Assembly: GCA_030141605.1 (NCBI GenBank)
Contig: JAQGDQ010000967.1
Span: 1-64,000, forward strand
Reading direction: 5' to 3'
Origin: Tubiluchus corallicola
Taxonomy: Eukaryota; Priapulida; Priapulimorpha; Priapulimorphida; Tubiluchidae
Length of the DNA: 64,000 bases
Part shown: piece after piece, positions 48,801 to 60,800 of the stretch
How the letters are laid out: every line of letters begins with the position of its first letter
Numbering within the stretch: the first letter of the stretch is position 1
Notes under the pieces: generated by a model
Database searches by the model: none
Seen by the model: only the letters and a program-made list of their open reading frames with translations
What the model was told of the DNA's origin: nothing
Made by a program: the position numbers and the translations under genes

Positions 48801-51800
48801 GTAGTAATGATGTGCACAAATCGGATGCAAAAAAAATCGTTATCAGGTCCTACTGTACTTGACTCCTTGATCAAACTGCATGTGGCCCACAGGAATTGTG
48901 GGAATGTTTAATGTGGCCCGGCTAGTCAGATAATTTGCACACCCCTGATTTACAATGTAGGTAGAAATTAAAGTAAAACTGAAAGAAAAGTGCTATAGAG
49001 TAAAGAATAAGTTTTAAATGAGTTTATTTTATTAGTATGGAGTTTTCAAAATTATTGTCGTTTGCGTGTTTTTACATACTGGTTCTTGTTTATTACGAAA
49101 ACGAGGTGCTCATGCGTATGAGAAACCTTTGTGTCTAATCAGAGACGTCAGGGCAATAAGTTGCCATGCAAAGGTGTGCCATGTTGCTTGATTTTACCAC
49201 AGTGACTATAAACTTTGACGTTTTTGCAATTTGTCATTCTCATTGCTGTGATTGTAAGCTACTCATATTTCTCCCTCTTTTCACAGGTACGTCAGAAGCT
49301 CAGGCTCCCGTGCCTCCGAGTCCTGCGACGCCGGGACAGAACTTTACTAGTGCACAAAATTGTAACTTCGAGCAAAGCTCTTTGAACAGTGCAAATCTTA
49401 CTCAACAAAACTGTGCTCCTCAGCTACACTTGACTCGTATGCAACACGACGCCGCGCCGTGTGCTGAGAAGGACAAGAAGCAGCGCAAGTCTAAGAAGAA
49501 ATCCGAGTTGGAAGTTTTGGCGGAGTGGTACATAAAAGACACGACGAAATCGCGGCGACGGACCGTGGCCAGTTACGACGAGAACGCAATCGAAGCCGAC
49601 ATGTTGAACAGAAATTACGTAGAGCCGGCTAAGATTTCGTTGAAACGTCAGTCGTCGGGGTCCGAAGCTCGTGTGATGCTGCAACCGCTGAGCGAATCGG
49701 TGAGTTTCTATGTGTGTAATTAAACTTTGCTAAGCTAATTCAAATGCTTGAATGGTAGGAGTACTAGAAAGCGAATTCAAATCGAATTGAATTTATGACT
49801 TTCGAACACAAATCACGCCCAATTTCGAGATTTTGAATCATTAACAAAAAGCTATTTTGCAAAGATACTGCATATTGCTCGACTTTATGACTTTCGAACA
49901 CAAATCACGCCCAATTTCGAGATTTAGAATCATTAATAAAAAGCTATTTTGCAAAGATGCTGCATATTGCTTGATTTTGTTCTGCGGTTGACAATTGTTC
50001 GCAAGAAATGGCAACTAAATTTTGACGATTGTCTGCTTTTTCATGATTAGTGATCAAGAATGTACATAGCTGAAGTGCTGGTTCATTTGAATCCAATAAT
50101 TTCACGTTCGAGTCGAAATCGGGCGTTCGAAATTCATGCTTACCGCTACTTGGAGAAAATAAACTATTGTTTTCAGAAAACCTTTTTTATGCGCGTTGTA
50201 ACGCATCTAGATTTCCGCGAATGTCTGTTAGTTTAATAACATTTCGTTGCAAAGGAAAAAAGTTTATTGCTTTCGTATGAATAAACAATAGCAGCTGTAT
50301 GTTTAGCTAAGAAAAGTTAAGTTTTTTTAATAAAACCTGTATCATTTAAATACAATGCCACAAGAAGACAAAATATTGTACCTGAAATGTAAAAATATCT
50401 AATCTTACTTTATAATCTAAAATACTTTGTGTTCGAAATTACGTAATTCTAGTTTTCTTCGCGTAAAAATGTGTAATGCTTGCTGTTATCTGAAAATTTT
50501 TTAATTTCTACTTATTTATGTGCGAATCTTGATTTATATTGCAAATATAATTTGATATGTGAGTGTACGCTGTACGTGTGTTTTTATAAACGTGGGTATA
50601 ATATGTGGATACGGTACGTATGATTTTTAAATTAATTTATTATAACACTGAAATACATTTTTATGCTTTGGCGTGTAGTAAATGAATCTCAATCTTTTTC
50701 GCTGTCGTGCTAACACACCACAAGCACTTAGTTGCAGATGCGATGTTCTTTATATAGGATCGACTTGTGATTTTTGCGTGAATAATAGCGAGTTGCGTGT
50801 TGCATGGCTTGTGGTGCTGACAAAAGTCATTAGCAACAAGTTCATGTTGCTTTAGTGTTGGATTGCTGTTCTGTTGCACGCTTGATGTTCTGTTTCCGTC
50901 TAACAGCCAAGTTAATACTTTTTTATCGCTCACCCAACCAGGAATTTTATCATTTTTTTGTGCGTTCATATACTTACTTGTCGCTGTCATATAAAAGCGT
51001 TTTTTTTATTTATTTAAAATGTAAAACGCAATGATTATTGTAACGGCGCATCTTTCTGGGAACGCAGGCCGCAGCCTCGTTTTTCCACGGCTAACTCTCG
51101 GCCCGTAGGTGATAACATGATCTATTCTTCTTGTTCATCAGTCACACTTAAGAACAAGAGTTCAGCATCACATCCAGATCACTAGATCCAGTAATTTTTA
51201 ATGGATGCGGATCTGGCAAAAAAGTTTGTGGGATTTTGCGCTGTTTGTATTTCTGTTCTTCCATGCGTAAGACTTCCGATCGTGAAAAAATTTGATGAGA
51301 ATTAATATACATAGCAGTTCAATTACCCAAATGGTCTCATTTTTATTAAAGAATGCGAAGGATTTCTCTTAAAATCTTCAGAAATTTACGAAAGAAGTTT
51401 TTATGCCGCCATGCTTTTAGCACAAACAATACCAGCAACCTTTGCACTGTGGTTGCTATCAACGAGTAGTGCGCAAAGATTGCGCTATTGCCGCAAAAAT
51501 GTCTGCTGAAAGTTTAGAGCCGTCTACATCCAACAAATACAGTTGTTTAAGAGAAAATGTTTTCCTAGCGTGTTTGTGAAGTTCAGATACGAGTGATGTG
51601 GATGTGATACGAGTGATGTGGATGTGATACGAGTGATGTGGATGTGATACGAGTGATGTGGATGTGATACGAGTGATGTGGATGTGATACGAGTGATGTG
51701 GATGTGATACGAGTGATGTGGATGTGATACGAGTGATGTGGATGTGATACGAGTGATGTGGATGTGATACGAGTGATGTGGATGTGATACGAGTGATGTA

Positions 51801-54800
51801 GATGTGATACGAGTGATGTGGATGTGATACGAGTGATGTAGATGTGATACGAGTGATGTAGATGGACAAATAGGCTGTTTAGAAACTGGTTTGTTCTGCA
51901 CTAAAATCTTGTTTCGTTTACTCCAGGATCGGATATTGGCCAAGAGACACGCTTCGCTTTTAGTTGCCAAATCCGGCGGACCGACCAAGCGGCGTGATCT
52001 GTACAGCGTGCAAAAGGAGCATCGATCGCGAATGCGCCTCTCCGCCTTCGACGACGACGATTACGACAACGACTGGAGTCCTACCGGCAAGATTAAAAAG
52101 AAAAGTAAGACTGTACGACAATTCCTGATGGAAAATGTGTCTCATTCGTGTAAATTACTTTGCAGCGTCATTTTTAGACGGCCATTTTTGGACATGTTAA
52201 CGATAACGATAACGATACGGCAATTATCGTATTTAGTTATTTGCATTTATCATTATTGTACATATCGGTGATGTAACGGATACGAGAAAACATCTTAGGT
52301 TGCATAGTTGTTTATTCTAAACAAAGAAAACAAATAAACAAATAATAGAAACAAATTACACAGAAAATTTAAAGCAAACGTGCGATTGTCTGACATACTG
52401 AAACTTACAATATGAAAATAAAGCTGTCGTAATGGAAAATACAATATTAAAAAGTACAGAAAGTAATTTATACTGCAAATGGCTATTGTCTGACATACTG
52501 AAACTTACAATATGAAAATAAAGCTGTCGTAATGGAAAATACAATATTAAAAAGTACAGAAGGTAATTATCTGCAACAATATGAAAATAAAGCTGTCATA
52601 ACGGAAAATATGATATTAAAAAGTACAGAAAGTAATACATGCTGCCAATATTCTGTAGCACTAAATCAACAAAAACCTTTTCTAGACTAATTACATTTCC
52701 TGCCACACTGTCTAATTACGTTTCTAAGTTACTAAACACAATTCAAATTACTTAATTATATATAATTATTGCTTACATCATTGCATCGGTCTTGAGACAA
52801 ACAAGTTAAGGTTCGGGTGCACTAACAGTAGAAAATTAAATAACTAGCAAAAAAATACCAATGTAAATACATCTCACACGCACTACTGACAACCAAAACG
52901 TTCCTGTATATTCAAACCACCAATAATACCTACTGTTTAAAACGCATTGAGCCAGTGAACCAAGACAAAGGGTGCAAAAATCATTGACAAACGATACGCA
53001 ATCTTAAGGCGCGACATTTACTGACGCGTCTGTTACAGATGTTATCTATGAATATCATTATGATGTTATCTATGAATATCATTATGATGTTATCTATGAA
53101 TATCATTATGATGTTATCTATGAATATCATTATCATAGCAAATTCAATGCGTTGTTCTGCTTATCAGTCAATTTTATCAAATCATTTTACTTTCCCTTTT
53201 CATTTATGTGCAGGAGTTGTTCAGAATAAAATAAAAATTAGAGTTATTTTTTGAGTTGTACCTCCAAAGGTTGTTTGAATAATTTGCTTTGCTGCCCTGA
53301 TAGCGACATTCGGATTAATCACACAGGAATGTCAAGTGCGGAATTTTTACAGGTGTTTTCCCCAGTTATGTATAGACAGTACTACTCCCATATATAAGTA
53401 TCAATAATAGATACAATGCATACAAACAATTTCAATTTTGAAATATACAAAAAACAAGACATACAAACAATTTCAATTTTGTAATATGCAAAAAAAAAGC
53501 AAGACACAATTTCAATTTTGAAATATAATGACACTATATACAAACAAAACAATTACTAATAAAACAAATATTATTACATCTTCCTGTTGTATCTTATAAT
53601 CTGAAAAACAGATTATCAATATCGTATCTTGTCGTTGGAAAAAAGTATCGTATCTTATCTCCAAATTTGTATCGTTTAACATCCTTAGATATTTTCCCTT
53701 TTTGTGATGGGTAAACGATTCTCTATTGAGTTGCGATTCGATATTTGTTTTACATTTCTTCCCTAATACAGGGTTCGCACGATCAGGGAAAGTCCTGGAA
53801 AGTCCTTGAAATTAGAGGCAGGCTATCCTGGGAAAGTCAGGAAAAAGATAATTTGATATAAAAGTCGGGGGGGAAAAATGTTGAAAATGGGGCAAAAAGT
53901 CAGAGAAATTGGAAAGGGTTGCAAAAATAATCACCGGGAATTGATATTTTTCCAAACATATTTTTGAGTGATTCGTGTCCAAATAGAATTTTGCTACGGC
54001 AGGTTCCCAGATTCAATTTCTGTTCCAAAAATCACGATTGGCCGACACATTATATATCAGTACACGTATGAATGTCCATACACAAAAATGTTTGAATACG
54101 TATACTGGTAATGAAATTTCTGCTTATCTTGGTCATGGAAAATCAATATTTGGTCAGGGAAAAGTCAGGGAAATTTATTTTAAAATTTTGTGGGAATCCT
54201 TCTAATAACTCATCCAGTAAAGTGTTTTTTGTGCATCCCCGTTTTTCGTACTGGACAGAATAAATTTCGTGTCAGTTTTTTGCATTTACAATATCTGAAA
54301 TTCATTCATTGCCATGGCAGCAACCAGTCAGTAGCCGTGTTCTTTGTTAAATCGTTAATGTAAATAATTTTACAGACAAGAAGCGAAAGTACGAGGACGA
54401 CGATTCGCCGGTAGCTCCGTGGGAACAATCCAACTTTTACACGACGTTGAGCGAAAGGGTTAAACGTAGAAAGCGGGCCGTGGTCGACGAAGAGGGACAC
54501 AGTAGCGGAGGCGAAAGCTTCTGTGCTGCCCCTATTGGCTGTAAGTAACTTTCTGTAACAAAGGGCATGTTTTGAGTTTGCAAAAAGTTTGACGGGGCAA
54601 ATTTTTGCACAAAATACTTGATTAAAGAAAGATTTGACCCAGTCTAAAACTGTTTGCAATATTCAAAATATGGAAACGGAGCATGCTTTTTTTAAAGAAT
54701 GACTTGCCGGAAAGAATTAGACTGGCACTAGCACCTGCATTTTGCCGTTTGCTAGTTAGACGGGCACTAGCGCCTGCATTTCGCCATTCGTTAGTTAGGC

Positions 54801-57800
54801 GGGCACTAGCGCCTGCATTTCGCCGTTCGTTAGTTAGACGGGCACTAGCGCCTGCATTTCGGCGTTCGTTTGTTAGACGGGCACTAGCGCCTACATTTCG
54901 GCGTTCGTTTGTTAGACGGGCACTAGCGCCTACATTTCGCCGTTCGTTAGGTAGACGGGCACTAGCGCCTACATTTCGCTATTCGCTAGGTAGACGGCCA
55001 CTAGCGCCTGCATTTCGCCATTTGCTAGTTAGACGGGCACTAGCGCCTGCATTTCGGAAATGCACTGCACAAAAACAGGTGCTGTACTTTTCAGTTCAGA
55101 TGTGTTATTTGTGACATTGTGCATGCGTTTCACAGCTCATGCTTGAACATCACGGAAAACTTGAAATTTGAATTTTTATTTTAAAACTTGCCTAGTTTTA
55201 GTATAAGACACTGAATTTCTTACAGTAGCACTGTACTTCAATTTTCTCTTTCGCAAACACGTGCAACACGCTCGTGGAATATTTTTGCTGTTGAAAATTA
55301 TGTTAGTTTGTGATGTCGTCAATAGTTGGACTCGCCCGTTGTTAATTAAGTTCTTAATCTATTACTTAATTATCAGAAATGCTTTTGCAGTATTAATTGT
55401 GTTAAAATGTATACTTTTTATCGGACTTGAAAATGGGGTATTATATGAAAAATCAAAGCGTCTGCTGCATCAGTTCACTAACTTCAATTGTTTTATATGG
55501 ACTTTACTTAATTATGCATTAGTCTATGCGTAGAGTGATTTACTAGCAGGATCTTGCTTGATAACAAGAAAAAATGAACTAGGCAAGGTTCTAGCTAGCT
55601 GTTAAAACTGTTACTATTACAGTAGCATGGGCTGTGAGGTGTTGACAAATGCGTTGTCTGGTACACTTAACCTTTGACCTTTTCACGATCATCAATCACT
55701 GGACAAGAACTTTGCCAACGAAAATTTGATTTTTTTTTGGAAACAGTTAATTTACCTGATTAATTGGTTTTTGCAAGACTGAACCTGCAGCTAGCGGCTT
55801 TAACAAAAGAAACCCGATTTTTCATCTTGTTTTTGCACTTTTGCTGTCAGAGGAAATGCGGTTGCTATGGTGATGTTCTTGCACTTGCTAACCATTGTGT
55901 TTCGTAACTTTACAGTGCCGAAGAAGAAGAAGAAGAAAGGGCACAGAGAAAGTGAGAAAGCTCTTACGGCCGAAGGTAAGTAAACAGTGTAGACAGGGAT
56001 GTTACCGAAACTAAAATTACTGTTTATCATTTATTGTTTATTTATTTCACACAAAACAAATACGTAATTAATACATTAAAAGAAACAGAAAATTATCAAT
56101 AATTCAATGCATAACAGTAATAATTGCAGAAAAAAAATTAGTATTTGACCAAATTTTTGATGCGTTGTACTTTGAAGCTTCATAACATAGTTTTAACTCT
56201 GCAGACTTGTTGATGGCTTTAGTTTTCAAGCTCAAAAATTAGACATATGCTGCTTAGCTGCTGTAATATAATGTTTTTGATACTCCATCTAGTGATGGGC
56301 GATTGCGAAATTTTCTAATTCGATTACAATCTTGTTCCTGTAATTCGATATCACGATTTTAATCTTTTGCATTAATTTTTTTTTTGGTTTTTATCCATGT
56401 TCTGCAAACATTGCAGCATTTGCAGCGGTGAAATAGACTTCATGGGTTTCAACACTGTCTGCCATTTTCATACAAACTACATTTATAAACACGTACATTC
56501 AATAACTACTCTATTACTATGTGAATTACACACGTCATGTGAAAGCGAATAAGAAGCCCCGGTTTGCAACACTGTGGTTTGCAATTGTGCGCATTGTGTA
56601 AGGTGAGAAAAACGAAGAAGAAAAAATCCAAGAATTCCGTTTATTTGTGTTAAAATTCTGCCTTTCAGTCGGTGTGTAACGCGTATATTTTGCTCTTGAT
56701 TAACTGAATTACTGTTCAATGGCCGATATATCATTTTATACGTGGCTGTTAATCGCCCGTCACTGTGCCCCCTTGACCACTTGATGAAGCCAACCGCATA
56801 GATGCTTTCTCAGTAGTGAGATGCTATTTACTGTTGCCGGCATTTTCTTTCCGTCCAACACTTTTCACATGTCATTTTCTCGTTTGCCCGCAGAGCTGAT
56901 GGACACGGGAACGTTCCGTAAGTTCAACCATGCAATGGAAGCCGTGTTTGATAGCATAGATGAAGTGGACGTTGCAGTCGATCAGGGTAAGTCCGTGTTT
57001 GATAGCATAGATGAAGTGGACGTTGCAGTCGATCAGGGTAAGTCCGTGTTTGATAGCATAGATGAAGTGGACGTTGCAGTCGATCAGGGTAAGTCCGTGT
57101 TTGATAGCATAGATGAAGTGGACGTTGCAGTCGATCAGGGTAAGTCCGTGTTTGATAGCATAGATGAAGTGGACGTTGCCGTCGATCAGGGTAAGTCCGT
57201 GTTTGATAGCATAGATGAAATGGACGGTGCAGTCGATCAGGGTAAGTCCGTGTTTGATAGCATAGATGAAGTGGACGTTGCAGTCGATCAGGGTAAGTCC
57301 GTGTTTGATAGCATAGATGAAATGGACGGTGCCGTCGATCAGGGTAAGTCCATGTTTGATAGCATAGATGAAGTGGACGTTGCAGTTGATCAGGGTAAGT
57401 CCGTGTTTGATAGCATAGATGAAGTGGACGTTGCAGTTGATCAGGGTAAGTCCGTGTTTGATAGCATAGATGAAGTGGACGTTGCCGTCGATCAGGGTAA
57501 GTCTGTGTTTGATAGCATAGATGAAGTGAACGTTGCCGTCGATCAGGGTAAGTCCGTGTTTGATAGCATAGATGAAGTGAACGTTGCCGTCGATCAGGGT
57601 AAGTCCGTGTTTGATAGCATAGATGAAGTGGACGTTGCAGTCGATCAGGGTAAGTCCGTGTTTGATAGCATAGATGAAGTGGACGGTGCAGTCGATCAGG
57701 GTAAGTCCGTGTTTGATAGCATAGATGTCGTGTTGCGACGATGTAACTAGTACTTGATGTGGTTGTTCAAACTATGCTGAAATTTTACTGCTTGGGTATT

Positions 57801-60800
57801 CAACTGTTTACTGTTTTGTGTTTGTATTATATTATATTATATTATATTATATTATATTATATTATATTATATTATATTATATTATATTATATTATATTAT
57901 ATTATATTATATTATAATATATTATATTATATTATATTATATTATATTATATTATATTATATTATATTATATTATATTATATTATATTATATTATATTAT
58001 ATTATATTATATTATATTATATTATATTATATTATATTATATTATATTATATTATATTATATTATATATTACATTATATTATGTTATATTATATAGCAAT
58101 GTCAGTGAAGTTTGTACTGCTTTTCTAATTTGTGGCATCCTGCTCTGTGTTAAAGAATCTATCACTTGCTGTAATTAACTCAACATGAACTGTGTGTTGC
58201 AGAAGACGATGACGCATGTCCGCCGGAGATTGTGATATCAAGATCCGCGTTACACGATCTGGTACACGAAGCTGCCAAACTAAAAGCCATGGGCGTCATG
58301 GACTCTGTAAGTGGACGTGTTCCGTCTTGCACGCTTATCAGAGTGTTACGGCTTCGTTACCGAGTAACTTGTGTCGTTTGTTAGTTGTACCACCGTATAG
58401 TTGTGACCTTTGACCTTTGCTTACCTTCTAGTGTGCCTTGGGCAACTTCGTTCTTTCCTTTTTTGTTATTGTCACAGGGTTCCCACGGTCAGGGAAAATC
58501 CTTGAAAATACAGGCTATCCTGTTCAAATAAAATTTTGCTATGACAGGCTCCCAGTTTCAATTTTTGTTCCAAAAATAATGATTGGCCGACACATTATAT
58601 ATCAGTACATGTATGGATGTTCATACACAGAAATGTTTGAATATGTATGCTACCATGTTTAGATCTTTCCCTTTAAAGTGTAAACAAGAGTTCAGAAAAA
58701 AGAATGCTCTAAAATATTGAAAACTACAATAGCCTTTTTTAAATCAACGCTTAGTGCTTGACGCACAAGGGAAGATGCCTGTCATTGCACAAACTGTGGT
58801 TAGTTTCTGACATAAGCAATAGCTGTGTTCAGTTGCCATTAATTAACTTTCTAAGCTAATTATTCAAATATAAGGAACAATTGTTAACTTTGATAGGCAA
58901 GAAAATGTATATTTTGGACAGTAAATTAAAATGAGATTGACTCTAAACAATCGTCCGGTTTTCCTTTAAAGAAACTTGAACCGTATTTTCGCCAAAATTA
59001 TAATTTCACATTTGCTAACGTATCCTACTATTCCTGCATTTGAGAATTGCTTATCTGTCGTCGTGGCAACTAGCTTAAGAGTCTCTGTGTGTTACAGATA
59101 AGTACGTCACGCTTAGTGAAGTTATTAGTGATACTAGAACGGAACATTCGTGATGCAGCTCGGCTCTTGCTAAGCCTGGGTGATGTGAGTATGAAGTTCA
59201 AATTGTTCAATTTCAAACTCATTCTTCAAACCTTGTTCAATTTAAATGTTTTTTTACTCTACGTATGTAATGTTTTGAACAGGAATCTTTCAAGCTCATT
59301 GTTCAAACTTCGTTCAATTTAAATGTTTTTTTTACTCTACAGATGTAATGTTTTGAACAGGAATCTTTCAAGCTCATTGTTCAAACGTTGTTCAATTTAA
59401 ATGTTTTTTTTACTCTACGTATATAATGTTTTGAACAGGAATCTTTCAAGCTCATTGTTCAAACGTTGTTCAATTTAAATGTTTTTTTACTCTACGTATG
59501 TAATGTTTTGAACAGGAATCTTTCAAGCTCATTGTTCAAACGTTGTTCAATTTAAATGTTTTTTTTACTCTACGTATATAATGTTTTGAACAGGAATGTT
59601 TCAAGCTCATTGTTCAAACGTTGTTCAATTTAAATGTTTTTTTACTCTACATATGTAATGTTTTGAACAGGAATCTTTCAAGCTCATTGTTCAAACGTTG
59701 TTCAATTTAAATGTTTTTTTACTCTACGTATGTAATGTTTTGAACAGGAATCTTTCAAGCTCATTGTTCAAACGTTGTTCAATTTAAATGTTTTTTTACT
59801 CTACATATGTAATGTTTTGAACAGGAATCTTTCAAGCTCATTGTTCAAACGTTGTTCAATTTAAATGTTTTTTTACTCTACATATGTAATGTTTTGAACA
59901 GGAATCTTTCAAGCTCATTGTTCAAACGTTGTTCAATTTAAATGTTTTTTTACTCTACGTATGTAATGTTTTGAACAGGAATCTTTCAAGCTCATTGTTC
60001 AAACGTTGTTCAATTTAAATGTTTTTTTACTCTACATATGTAATGTTTTGAACAGGAATCTTTCAAGCTCATTGTTCAAATATTGTTCAATTTAAATGTT
60101 TTTTTACTCTACATATGTAATGTTTTGAACAGGAATCTTTCAAGCTCATTGTTCAAACGTTGTTCAATTTAAATGTTTTTTTACTCTATGTATGTAATGT
60201 TTTGAACAGGAATCTTTCAAGCTCATTGTTCAAATATTGTTCAATTTAAATGTTTTTTTTACTCTACGTATGTAATGTTTTGAACAGGAATCTTTCAAGC
60301 TCATTGTTCAAACATTGTTCATTTTAAATGGTTTTTTTACTCTACGTATATAATGCTTTGAACAGAATCTGTAAAGTTTGTTTTCATTTCCTGTTCCGTT
60401 TTCATCTGTTTACCAAAGATAATTACGACTTGGTTAATTACAGAACGACAACGAGGATGAAGAACTCGCTTGGCAAGAGATCATCATCGAGCGCGTGATG
60501 CGGAGTCAAAACGCAGCGCTGACCGCAATGTTCATAATGACGTCTCCCAACATGCCGAAACAGGTGAGCGTTTGTCATCAGTTTACACCTGGAGACATAG
60601 ACATAGAACATTTATTTTCTCTAATTAGTTTAACATCAAAAGTTTGTTAAATATTAAGTAATTATAATCATGGTGCAGGGCAGGGAAGGACCATAGGGTC
60701 ATCTGTTCTCCTGCCCATATTGAGAAGGGCAGCGAAGCACTATAGGGTCATCTAGTCTCCTGCCCACATGGAGAAGGGCAGTGAAGGACCAAAGGGTCAT

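Noticed and set aside
51459-51988. Minus-strand ORFs rich in HHSYHIHITRITS
   Set aside because: Translation of the 20-bp array in two frames; antisense to a NIPBL intron.
54683-55114. 143-codon ORF repeating RRALAPAFR
   Set aside because: The 39-bp array inside a MITE; sister copies have no ORF.
57818-58096. 92-codon ORF of LYYIILYYII repeats
   Set aside because: ATATT satellite.
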